From Phanerodontia chrysosporium (taxonomy: Eukaryota > Basidiomycota > Agaricomycetes > Polyporales > Phanerochaetaceae), in contig MJGA01000002.1 in assembly GCA_001910725.1 (NCBI GenBank), positions 62,001 through 126,000 of the forward strand: a DNA stretch of 64,000 nt, given 5' to 3'. The stretch's first letter is position 1. Each line of letters opens with the position of its first letter. The notes beneath the pieces were generated by a model. That model made no database searches and was not told the origin of the DNA. It worked only from the letters and a program-made list of their open reading frames with translations. Positions 11,413 to 22,496 of the stretch are shown piece after piece. Both the position numbers and the translations under genes were made by a program.

Positions 11413-13284
11413 ATGAGCCCGCCGCTGAACGTCTTCACGGGCCCCAGTGCCATCCGCGACTTTTACGACCCTGACAAGAACCCGCCGCTGCCCGTGCGTC
11501 CGCACAGTCCGCTTGCCCATGCACGCTGCTGACTGCGCGCAGCTGGTCGAGCTCCCGGAGCACCCGTTCGCGCGCGACGGCGTGCGCATCTTTGCAAAGC
11601 TGATGACGCAGCTGCCCGCCGCGAACGTCAAGTCGCTCCCCGGTACGTGTCTCCCCCTCCCGCACCGCCCCCATGCAGGCTGACGGGCGCGGGCAGCGCT
11701 GAACATGCTGCTGCGCGGGCAGGAGCGCGGCGCGCTGGGCGCCGCGACGGAGCGCATCGTCGAGTACTCGTCCGGGAACACCGTCATCTCGCTCGGCATC
11801 CTGGGCCGCGTGCTCGGGCTCGCGCCGGTGACGGCGTACGTCTCGAACAAGACGTCGGACGCGAAGCTGAAGCTCCTCCGCTTTTTCGTGCGTGCCCCGT
11901 GCCTGTGTTCGCGTGCGCGGCTCCTGACGGCTGTGCGGCGCAGGGACTCGAAGTGTGCGCATCGCTGTGCTGCGTGCCTGGTGCCGGTGCTGACGACGAC
12001 GTCTCTGCAGCTCGCTGTTCGGCGGCCCCGCGCAGGTCGAGCCGGCGGACGTCAACGGCGGCATCCACGCCGCGATCGAGGACGGGAAGCGGCCGGGCTG
12101 CTTCAACCCCGGCCAGTACCACAATGACCATGTGAGTCGAGGGCGGCATCACGGTCCTTGGGCGTCCGTGTTGAGCATCTGTCCAGAACTCGGAGGCGCA
12201 TGTGCGTTGGACGGGCCCGCAGCTGCAGGCGCAGCTGCCGGACATGTCCGTCTTTGCGGCGGCCGTCGGCACGTCGGGCACCATGACCGGCACCGGCACC
12301 TACCTCAAGTCCGTGAGCCCGCGCACGACGAACCTTGGGTGCGCTCCGCAGTGTTTCTGGTGGCGAGCAGCGAGCACTGACCGCCTGGGCGCCAGCGTCT
12401 TCACCGCGCCGGGCGACCGCGTGCCGGGCCCGCGGCCCATCGACCTCGTGCAGACGATCGACCTGCCCTGGAAAGAGGTCATCGACGACACGGAATATGT
12501 CGGCTCGCAGATGGCGTACGCGCGCAGCATGGAGCTCAGCCGCGCGGGCCTGCTCGTCGGGCCGAGCTCGGGGCTCGCGTACCAGGGGCTGCTGCAGTTC
12601 CTGCAGAAACAAAAGGACGCCGGCACGCTCGAGCGGCTGCGCGACGCCGCGGGCGAGATCACCTGTATGCGTCTCCTCCTCCTGCGCCGCCCCCACGCTG
12701 ACAGCAGAGCCAGGCGCGTTCGTCTGCTGCGACCAGCCGTTCACGTACCTCGAAGACTACTTCGAGAAGCTCCCCGCGGCGCACTTCCCCCCGATCCACA
12801 AGCCGCAGCTGCTCGAGGTCGACGTGTACCCGTACGGCGTCGACTGGCGGCTGCCGCTCGAGGACGCGCGCGCGCTGCTGCACCACGCGGCCAAGTCGTG
12901 CGGTGCCGCCGCACGGCGGGGCGGACAGGCCCACGCGCACGGGACGCCCGCGGTCGTGCTTGATCTCCGCGCACAGGTCGGGCCGTACACGTACACGCCG
13001 TTCGGGACGGCACGCATGGTGCTGAGCCTCGCAGTCGAGGCGCGCGGCAGCGCCAACCCGTTCCGCGACGCAGACGTGCTCGCGCGGCAGTGGCGCACGC
13101 TCGACCGCCGCCTGGCGCCGGGCGACGCGGACCTCGGTGCGGTGCTCTTCAAGGGCGCGCGCCGCGGGTGCTCGTCGTGTCGCAGGACGGGAACGTCGCG
13201 AGCGTGGGGTGCAGCGTGCTGCGGGCGAAGGGCGTCGAGGCGTTCTGGCTCGATGGGAAGGCGGAGGAGCTGCTGGGGTTTTGA
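11413..13284 (+). CDS. PLP-dependent cysteine synthase-like enzyme fused to rhodanese-like domain, copy 1
   Basis: Eight exons start at MSPPLNVFTGPSAI. The N-terminal two thirds is a fold-type II PLP enzyme. NVKSLPALNML carries the likely Schiff-base lysine, EYSSGNTVISLGI is the substrate loop, and GTSGTMTGTGTYLK is the phosphate-binding Gly-rich loop. GPSSGLAYQGLL and AFVCCDQPF follow. The C-terminus is rhodanese-like (VVLDLRAQV ... VLVVSQDGNVASVGCSVLRAKGVEAFWL). The active-site loop has SQDGN where rhodanese has CRxGxR, so sulfurtransferase activity is unlikely. An 11-nt microexon (11944-11954) encodes GLEV. The frame breaks near 13168: one missing base in a GC run restores the last 40 residues. 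A close homologue is at 22.5 kb. Exact substrate unknown. Confidence 0.82.
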
Positions 13285-13640
13285 GTGTGCAGAAGGATTG
13301 AGGCTGTATCTGTGTAAACTACTGTGATCTGCTGCTTTGTGCACCACGCACCTCTCGTCGAATACTATCGAAGCGACATCACAAACCTCGGCAACGTGTG
13401 TGGTTGGCTGTTGACATCGATGGCTCTCTCGGCGTGTGCGGGTCGTGCGATGCCACATGCTTGGGATGTTCTCGAGGAGAGGCATGTTCGGCGAGCCTCG
13501 AGGACGAAGGAGGGAGCGTGAGGCAACTAGCGGGCGATGGGGACACAGACACCCACAGGAGGCCACAGGGCACAGCGTCGCTTGTTGAGGCAAATTGGCG
13601 CATGCCCGCCCGCTGATTCGCTGGCGTCTACTCGGCAACG
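13285..13640. other. intergenic after PLP/rhodanese copy 1
   Basis: No gene supported; leads into a GC- and CT-rich stretch. Confidence 0.4.
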
Positions 13641-15900
13641 CGGCACAAATGCCTCGCCGCAGAATTGCCTCCACTACAAAAGCTCGCTTGCCCCCTGGCT
13701 CTCCTCTCCCCGCATCTCCTCTCCCTCGCACTGTCCCGTCCGCCGTCGCCGTTCCCCTCGAGCTCGGCCTTTTCGACGTCGCGATCGGTGTTGGATCGCC
13801 TGCACCATCACATCATGCTCCATGATCTCGAGACGTAGGAGGCTCTGTCAGACGCATACAGCTCTGGTACGCCAGTCGTCACCGTCGCCTCTCCTCTCCA
13901 GTCTCGCCAGTCGACCTCGTTTACCAGCGGCTGACGATGGTGTTGAATCGCTCGCACCGTGCTCCAAGGGCATGCTCTCGAGACGTAGGAGGCCGTGTGA
14001 CACACTACCAATACGGTACGCCGTCGTCACTGTCTGCTCTCCATCCCCATCATGCTCTCGCACCCGCCAGTCGCTTCCTCGTCGACATCGTCGACACCGT
14101 GCTGTCACGTGGCACTCGTGTTCAGCTCCTCTCGCCATCAAGCCAGTCGCGCCGGGCGTCATCACCCAAGTCGAACCGCCGCGTCGCGCTCGTCGCCAGG
14201 AGCAGCCTCGGCGGCCCTCTGCCACCCGTGCGCCGACATTACCCGACACCTCGCGGGGATACTGCGCTCGGCCGATGCCACTGAATGGTTCACCACGCGG
14301 TACCCCGCTTCAGCAGGCTAGCTCGTCGCCGCTGCCGACCCGTCGGGCACCCTCGTTGCCCTCTTCAGTGATATTGGGCTATCGCCTCGCGCCCGCACTC
14401 CCCCCGCAGGCGACCCTGCCTTCCCTTCATCGGCCTCCGTTGCCCCTGGAACTCCGTGCGATTCCCGAATGGCGCTTTCGCGAGCACCCCTGTTTGGCCG
14501 ACGATCACCCTCATCATCGCGCTGCTATGCTTCTGTCGTGTCGGCTGACTCGTTGCGGGGCGCGAGATAGGCGTAGGCTGGGCCCACACATGCCTCTCGA
14601 ATTTCCATCTCGCCCTCGTGGACCTTGGCGGAGCTACCTCATCTCCGACGTCCTCACCGGGTCTCGGAATTCTCTGCTGGTCTACCCGACGTGCTCTGGC
14701 GGCCTCCTTGTTGCCGTATAGACGATCTTTACCCTCGTTTCGTGTCGCCTCGCTACGTCTGGCCAGGTCACTCATTAGTCAACAGCGACGTTGCTCGCCC
14801 TGACTCGGGCATCGGGTGTGGCTTTTGGCTCTTCCGCTGCGCCGCCTCATAACTGCCGCCCTTTCCAGAACACCCTGCGCCCTGCTCATTTGAAATGACT
14901 TGGCATCCAGCCGCGCAGGGCAAAGGGCACAGGACGCGTTGCGAGGTGCGACGGCACGAAGGCTAAGGCTACTTACGGTCTTCCCAATCACTCTTTCTGC
15001 AGAGTTACCACGGTGCCGGGGCAGAGACCTGCTGTGTCGGGGGTCCCAGACTGCTCTTCTGGTCTCCTCTGGTGTAACGTCGCTCGGTCGCTCGGACGGA
15101 TCCTCGCGACCGCACCCAGGACGAACCATGTCTACCGCCGTCTGCTTGATCTCGCCAGGTCTAGACAGTGGTGCGGTCCCTCTGGCTGGATCTTCGCTTG
15201 CCTTGGGGCGCTCGTACGTAGGACCCTCGTACTGAGTACGTCTTTGCCCAATGCAGTTTTATTTCTTCCGATCTTGCAGGAATGCCGCTGTCGCGGGTCA
15301 CCTCGGTCAGAACAAGCTCTGAACCGTCGCGCGGCGTGCCTCCCTCCGAGCAGAAGGTGCCATGCGTTTGATGTACAAGTGTTGTTCACGCACGTCTTCG
15401 CAGTGCGGGGATGACAACACTGTTACTTGATCTCGGAGAGCGTGTCCCGTGGACGCTCTGCGGGTACCCGCCAATCTGTCCTCTGCAGTCTTCCTCTCGC
15501 AATTCGATGCGGAACAAGCCCTGCACGCGAGGTGTGGCAAAGGGATCTAGCATGTGCGGTATGGACGCATACCGACAGCGCCAGAAGCGCGACCGCCGAG
15601 TCCAGATTAGTGCCCATAGGCTTAGTGAAGCCTGGGCTCACCTCACGCCCAGCGATCTCGCTCTCTGCTGTAAGAGAAGGTTATGCTTAGGCTGCCGCTG
15701 GACTTTCGAGGCTGAAGATTCACGGCTGTCGCTGCAGGACGTGTCGTGGACGGAATCGCTGTTGGGTGGCTTGGCTGTAGTCCACGCCGTGGCTGTGAAC
15801 AATGTGCATCTCTCTGTTCTGTACCATTGCGAGCTCGACGTCCTCGCCGTGTCACAGCGACTCGCGTGCTGCTAGGGTCTTCCGCTCGAGGGCGGCAGGG
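13641..15900 (+). other. CT-rich locus without supported protein; possible noncoding transcript
   Basis: A TATA-like tacaaaag near 13675 is followed by long pyrimidine-rich sequence. Long open frames exist only because stop codons are rare in this composition; all lack conserved motifs. A unit of about 150 bp is tandemly duplicated (13786-13937 and 13938-about 14085), each containing CTCGAGACGTAGGAGG. The stretch resembles the region at 30.1-31.4 kb (AAATGCCTCG, a TATA-like box, CTCC-rich leader, TGTAGGAGG, CGCCGGGCG...). It could be a noncoding transcript family or a decayed repeat. Confidence 0.3.
13786..14085 (+). repeat. tandem duplication of about 150 bp
   Basis: Two adjacent diverged units. 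Landmarks are GGTGTTGGATCGC / GGTGTTGAATCGC and CTCGAGACGTAGGAGG at about 13828 and 13978, then GGTACGCC(A)GTCGTCAC. Confidence 0.6.
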
Positions 15901-16042
15901 ACCCCAGACAGCGCACCGCCTTTGCGCGCGTTCGATGCGAGAGACGCCCATGGTCGCGCGCCATGACTTGTAGAAATACCTGCGGCGGACGTCTCGCCAT
16001 GGGCCCTCGCGCGAGGTCGCATCCGTCTGACATCGCTCCACG

Positions 16043-18518
16043 ATGCACTCCGCTGCCAGCGCACCGCCTCCCGCCCCCTCGGCCCCTGCCCCAGGCCCCG
16101 CGCACACGACGCCTGCGCCCACGCACGGCGCGCTGACCGACCAGACGAACTACCTCCCGACGCGCAAGATCATCGCGGCACGTCGCACGCCGTCTGTCCT
16201 CGCCCTTTCTCTGCTCACCGCGGACGACAGGTCTTCCTGGCGTGCGCGTGCGTCGGCACGACGGGGCTGCTCGACGAGACGATGGTCGCCGTCGCGCTCC
16301 CGACCGTGGGCGCGCACTTTGGCGCGGGCGCGCAGATCGGCTGGGTCGCGAACGCGTTCTTCGTGTGCGTCCCCCTCCCGCAGCCACGCACCGACTGGCC
16401 GCGCACTGACCGGCGCCCCCGCCAGCACGAGCACGAGCTGCCAGCTCGTGTACGGCCGCCTGAGCGACGTCTGGGCGCGCAAGGCGGCGCTGCTCGCGCT
16501 CATGGCGCTCTTCCTCGCGGGGAACGCCGCGGCGAGTGGCGCGCAGTCGTTTGTGCAGCTGCTCGTCTTCCGCGCGGTGCGTCGCCGTCCGTGCGCTAGG
16601 TGGTCTGGGCTGATGCGCGGCGAGCGCAGATCGCGGGCATAGGCGGCGGCGGGCTCCCGACGCTCGCGCAGGTCATCGTCTCAGACGTCGTGTCGCTGCG
16701 CGAGCGCGGCAAGTACCAGGGCATCCTCGTGCGCAGCCTTTCGCGCCCCGCGCGTCTTCTGCCGACCTGACCGGTCTGCACCACGCAGGGCATCTCGGTG
16801 GCGCTTGCGAACGGCGTCGGGCCCGTCATCGGCGGCGCGTTTGCGTCGCACGTCACATGGTGCGCGGGGCTGTGCGTGTATTTGAGGACGATATCCTTAT
16901 GGCGGGGGCGTTGCAGGCGGTGGATATTCTGGCTGACGCTGCCGATGACCGTCCTCTCGGCGTGCATGGTGTGGTTCTTCATGCCGCTGAAGCCCGTCGA
17001 GGGCGACTGGAAGCTGTATGTCTCCGCCCCTCGTCGGCATCGTGTGCCGCGCATTGACACCCATATATTGCAGCAAGCTGAGAAGAATCGACTGGCTCGG
17101 CGCCGTGCTGATCCTGGCGTCGTCTACACTTGTTGTGGTGCGTCACGCCCCAACACTCGGCCCGGCGGTCTTGTCCCCTGACGCCCGCGCTGCAGCTTGC
17201 GCTCACCTGGGCCGGCGCAGACTACGCGTGGAACAGCGTGCACGTCCTCACCACACTGGCGCTCGGGCTCGCCGTCGGCTGCTGCTTCGTCCTCTGGGAG
17301 TGGAAAGGCCCGAGTTCCCGCTCCTCCCGCGTGCGTTGCCGTGCTCAGGTTACATACCCTCTGCTGACGCGCGCGCGCTGGCAGTGCACATCTTCAGGAG
17401 CAGCATCGTCGTCGGCGCGGCGGCGACGCAGTGGGTCAACGGCTTCCTGACGATGGTGCAGGTCTTCTACCTGCCGACGTTCTACCAGATGGCGTACGGC
17501 TACTCGGCGACGAAGAGCGGGGCGATGCTCCTCCCGCTGACCGTCGTGCAAAGTACGTCGCACGCGATGCTCTGTGCGGGGGCCGTGGCTGACGTCGGGC
17601 TCCAGCGTTTACGTCCACGCTCTCGGGCCTCATCGTCACTTGGACGGGACGGTACCGGGTGTGTCCAATTACTGCAATGCTCTGCGCATGGGAACTGATC
17701 CTCGCACAGGAGCTGATTCTTCTCGGATGGGCGCTGTGGGCTGTCGGTCTCGGACTCCTGGCAACGCTGGACGCCAATTCCTCAGTGGCTCGACAGATAG
17801 GATACTCCATCCTGACCGGTGTTGGAGTCGGCCAGACCTTCCAGCCGTACGTTGCACGACCTATTCCTACGGTATGGCAGCTTACGAGCCCATTTCAGAT
17901 CCCTTGTTGCCGTGCAAGGCGCCCTGGAGAGGAAGGACATGGCGGTCGTGACTGCCATGCGTAGGTACGATGCCGTGTCTTTTGCGGCTTCCATCGTCCC
18001 ATTCACGCTTCTGCCCCTCTACACCCCAGCTTCTCGCGCAACCTCGGCGGCACCATCGGACTCGCCATCGCAGGGACCATGATGTAGGCACCCGTCTTCG
18101 CTCGACACACGCCCGGCCCGCTGACGCGCCTCCCGCACGCAGCAACAGCGCGCTCTCCGCGCGCCTGCACGCGCTCCCGCGCCGCATGCTCGCCCCCGAG
18201 CAGCTGCGCGCGGTCGTCGCGAACCCCGTCGACGCGCTCGCGCGCCTGCCGCCCGCGCTGCGCGGCGACGTCGTGCAGGCGTACCGCGCGGGCTTCCGCG
18301 CCGTGTTCGTGCTCCTCGCGGCGCTCGCCGCGGGCGCGTTCGTCGTCGCCGCGGCGCTCCTCAAGCACCGGGAGCTCGACCGCGCGGACGACGCGGCGCT
18401 CAAGGACGCGGGCCGGCGGTTCGTGCGCGAGCTCAAGGCTGCGCGCAAGGCCGGTGGCGATGAAGAAGGCGCTGGAGGGACGCTCGGCACGGGAGGAAGC
18501 TCGGGCGAGAAGGTGTGA
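16043..18518 (+). CDS. MFS transporter, DHA2 drug:H+ antiporter type
   Basis: Multi-exon gene starting MHSAASAPPPAPSAP with a proline-rich cytosolic N-terminus. Membrane segments in order include VFLACACVGTTGLLDETMVA (DHA-type TM1 with LDxT motif), WVANAFF and the TM2-3 loop YGRLSDVWARKAALL (MFS motif A, GxLxDxxGRK type). IAGIGGGGLPTLAQVI, SVALANGVGPVIGGAFASH (antiporter motif C), WRWIFWLTLP, a pair of central helices and FYLPTFYQMAYGYSATKSGAMLLPL follow. RNFSRNLGGTIGLAIAGTMM and a late helix VFVLLAALAAGAFVV precede a charged C-terminal tail. It probably exports a toxic or secondary metabolite at the plasma membrane. It sits between the two PLP/rhodanese genes; a functional link is speculation. 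Confidence 0.85.
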
Positions 18519-18623
18519 TGCCGCGGCTGCTTAGTGGTAGTTTGCACTACATAGGGCCTAGTTTGTCATTCGAAGCGGAGCATTGTTTGCATGAGAAAAG
18601 GTTTACGGTAGGCGGGAAGGCCA

Positions 18624-19817
18624 TGGATGAAATCACGAACTGATGGCTACCAAGCGCTTGGCACGCGCGTGGGCGCTTCCGGTGCACCTCTCCCGCCTCC
18701 CGCCCTCAGATCATCTGTGCGAGTGTTTGTATATACTACTGAGTCATTCTGCATTTATATGACCATCTGCCATGGGGTGGTATAGGCTCTCAAATTCCAA
18801 GATCGGGGCTGCGACCAGACGGGCGCTTATTGCACACATTGGCGCCTGTGTCCGCTTTTGCAGCAGGCAGCACTGCAGGATTCAGAAAGTGATTGAATCT
18901 GCTATAGCCGTTTACAAAACGGTGGTCTGGTCTGGTTTTTTTTTCGATTATGGGCAGGGTTCTTACCCCGCTGATGCCCGGCCCTGGCACCAGTATGTGG
19001 CTTCTTCACTTCCTCCTGCTCAAAGTTGTGTATACATTTGTTATTATGTTCGCTTTCTTGGTGTACATATCATATACAGCTGCTGTAAGAGACCTTGTCC
19101 CGCCTTTTCAGCCATTGCGTCGCGTTTGGGGGTGTTGCGCCCCTCAAAAGGCAGGTGTCGCGTCTGTGAGGTCCGTCGCATGGGGGTCCAAAACTGGCGC
19201 CCTCGCCATCCCGCCTCCGGCTCCCCGGGGTTGGTCGCCATGGTGGTCATCACTCTACGTCGCCCCAGCTATGAGGGCAGACTGATACGTAAAATATTCA
19301 GAGATGTATCGACAGTGTAACTTGGAATGGGAGGAGACTCATGGCGTTGCTCGCCCCCGACGTGTTCAAGGACGCCGCCACTGGCATGCCCGAATGGGAA
19401 ATGGTCGGGTTGCCAAGTGCGAAAGCGCTGGAACCCGCGGTGTCCCCGGGCGTCCAGGGCCGGGCATCAGCCGGGTGAGAACCCCACCCATAATCGAAAA
19501 AAAAACCAGACCAGACCACCGTTTTGTAAACGGCTATAGCAGATTCAATCACTTTCTGAATCCTGCAGTGCTGCCTGCTGCAAAAGCGGGCACAGGCGCC
19601 GATGTGTGCAATAAGCGCCCGTCTGGTCGCAGCCCCGATCTTGGAATTTGAGAGCCTATACCACCCCATGGCAGATGGTCATATAAATGCAGAATGACTC
19701 AGTAGTATATACAAACACTCGCACAGATGATCTGAGGGCGGGAGGCGGGAGAGGTGCACCGGAAGCGCCCACGCGCGTGCCAAGCGCTTGGTAGCCATCA
19801 GTTCGTGATTTCATCCA
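18624..19817. mobile_element. foldback element 1 with about 364-bp terminal inverted repeats
   Basis: Left arm 18624-18987 is repeated in inverted orientation at 19454-19817 with few mismatches. The arms contain runs such as TGGATGAAATCACGAAC at the outer ends and CTGATGCCCGGCCCTGG at the inner ends. The 466-bp core (18988-19453) has no transposase. No target-site duplication is visible directly outside the arms (AAGGCCA against CTCGTGG). It could be a non-autonomous foldback/MITE-type element, or an inverted duplication. Confidence 0.8.
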
Positions 19818-19952
19818 CTCGTGGGTATTGGCTCCGCCTTATACCACCCGATTCCCTCTAAAATCTGGCTGACACGTACAGAATAATTGTGCTGTGTTAG
19901 ACCGCACATGTGATGTTCCATCTATGTCTAGCTCGAACCAGTTTGTAACATT

Positions 19953-21219
19953 ATTGCTGGTTTCATTTGGCAAGGCCCTCGCGCCTATTTGCGATTTCCA
20001 CCACGGCTTAAACCCTAGCGCTGGGGTTAAGTGACCTCCAGCTTCGACCGCTCATATCTCGACGACCACGCATCCCTTACCCTCAATTCTTGCTCTAGGC
20101 CATCCAACACGTCTATGCGCAGGTCCTGACGGCAAAAATTTGGCGGCCCGCCTCCTCGGCATCGTTTGGAACGAAAGCGCCGGTTCTGAGGCTCTCGGAC
20201 GCGGAAAACGGTGACGACGCGTGGATGCGCGAGCGGTGGGCAGCCCCCATGGTCGAGGAAGGCTCGGGGAGTGTTCAAGGAGAGTACAGGCTGCTCGAAG
20301 CAACGTAGAGGTGCGTACTTCTGTGTCGGTACTGTGACTGACTTGCTTGTCGTACAAGGTTCAGCACTCCGTGCTCCCTGCGATGTCTTCAAGTCCCAAC
20401 CGCTGGAATCCAGACCGTCGAGAGACCTCATATTACCATACTATAGACTATAGGGCGGCTCCGTCACCGTCCACTTAGCACAGAAGGCTCAGAAGTCACA
20501 AAAACCCATAGAAAATACATGACAGAGTATCAGTCCACCCTCCCGCGTGTCTCAGGCCAGCTTTTCCTTGAGAATTCCTTCCTGAAACCTGAGTACGTTA
20601 TATATGATGACACCCACGCCTCGGGTAGCTGGCCGGCTGCCATTATCGACTGAGTAAGGTCACCCACAAGTCATCCGTCACTCAAACCACACCAACGCGG
20701 CACAGCGCAGAGTAGAACTTATCCCCATGCCTGTTTATTGCTTCCACATGTGTGCCACATTGGAATACACGGTTTTATATGGTAGATACAGCGTTACAGC
20801 TACAGAGCGACACCGAGGGGCAGACAGCACCTGGCACAGGACGATCATCACATGAATAACGTACCTGAGTGCCACTTTGAATTATCGTAACTCTCCTTGC
20901 ACACTCCCCGAACCTTCCCCGACCATGGGGGCTGCCCACCGCTCGCGCATCCACGCGTCGTCACCGTTTTCCGCGTCCGAGAGCCTCAGAACCGGCGCTT
21001 TCGTTCCAAACGATGCCGAGGAGGCGGGCCGCCAAATTTTTGCCGTCAGGACCTGCGCATAGACGTGTTGGATGGCCTAGAGCAAGAATTGAGGGTAAGG
21101 GATGCGTGGTCGTCGAGATATGAGCGGTCGAAGCTGGAGGTCACTTAACCCCAGCGCTAGGGTTTAAGCCGTGGTGGAAATCGCAAATAGGCGCGAGGGC
21201 CTAAATGAACCCAGCAATA
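19953..21219. mobile_element. foldback element 2 with about 330-bp inverted repeats
   Basis: Left arm about 19953-20285 is repeated inverted at about 20890-21219, starting near TTGCTGG..TTCATTT outside and ending at CGGGGAGTGT.CAAGGAGAGT inside. The arms share no similarity with element 1. The core (20286-20889) has no recognisable transposase. Outer parts of the arms have diverged by a few small indels. It lies only 135 bp from element 1. Confidence 0.78.
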
Positions 21220-22496
21220 GACTCCCCGCGTCGTCCTCACCGTTCCACGGGACTGACTATGCTATACAGAGATTACCTTGCTTGTCAAGGTCTCTCCGGA
21301 CTACGACAATTAATTTGAAATTCAACCCGCAACTCACCGGAGTTGGCCGAAAATGCGTCACATCACACATAACGTCACTCCTTCTGATGTCGAGGACGAG
21401 GTTGAGAACAAGATTTATAACATAGGAACCAGGCTACAGAGGGCTACCACGCCCGAGAGTGGTGTTGGTTTATCAAGGACAACCCAAGATTAAGCTAGGA
21501 AGACGCTAAGCAACGCGATTACATCCGCTAACAATCGGGAACTCGACTCGCCGTGAGCAGCTGCGGCTGGTGTAAATTGAGAGCCGCTCGCCGCACAGTA
21601 CTTACGATGCGCCCAATTGAAATGTCTCACTCTCACTTGCATACATAGATAGTAGAGTTGGCTGCATGCAATAAAACATGTGCCCCGCTGTAGCCTGCCA
21701 CAAGCCGCCAACTGCGTAACGTCACAAATGAACGTAACGCGCACCGATGGCCGCGCGAGGCGGCCTGCCCAAGGCCTCAATTATGGGTCAGTTCATGTGG
21801 TATAGCATTATGCGGGTCGCGCTGGCTTGAGATTTTTCAGAGGCTGCGTGGGTTTTCTCCCAGACAAGCAAGGTCGCTGCCGCCTAAGGCGGCGCTTCAC
21901 GAGTAGATCGAAGTTGCCTCAGCTGAGGGCGAGGGGAAGAAAAACGGACGAGGTACACGAGGAAAGCGGAAAGTACAAAAGTGGAAGGGATCGAGTGGAG
22001 CTAAGCAGCCAATAGCATTGCAAGGTATGCGACAGCCAATGGTATCGCGCAAAACTCAACCAGCGCCTTTCTGGCACTCTTGTCCCAGTCCACCGATTCT
22101 TAAAGGGAATCGGAATGGCCTTCCCGCCTACCGTAAAAGGTTGCGTCGGGTGCTGCTCCTGAATCGAGGGCACTTACGTTTGAAGCGGCCACCGTGATTT
22201 CACGAAATACAAGCGTCGAGAAACCCCGAATCTGCCCTGTCAGAGGCTGCCAGAATCCATAGCCGACGTGGAGGAGACCAGCACGGTCTCTCTGGTCTAC
22301 GCGCCTACGAGACACGCGTGGACCGGGCGCCAAACGCGGGCAGCCTCCCATCTCGACGCTAGCTTTGCCGATCTATTTGTACTTGTACGCAAATGTATCC
22401 CGGAATTCGAGAAGACCGTCTACCGCGGTTGAAAAGGAGCATGTTCACGCCGTCGGATGGCGTCCTTCTCCACAGTTTCCCCTCGGGACAGCAGCC
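21220..22496. other. intergenic, no supported gene
   Basis: A minus-strand stretch at about 21920-22350 (containing TVGGKAIPIPFKNRW) is open but unspliced and unrecognised. It may be a decayed gene or element flank. Confidence 0.4.

Noticed and set aside
13537..14721. 394-codon plus-strand open frame
   Set aside because: Biased Ser/Pro/Arg composition, no domain, several equally long overlapping frames in a stop-poor region.
18624..19817. Arms of foldback element 1 as protein-coding (two nearly identical frames)
   Set aside because: The same peptide appears only because the arms are repeats; no domain or start context.
18618..19824. Target-site duplication around element 1
   Set aside because: Flanks do not match directly; no duplication can be claimed.
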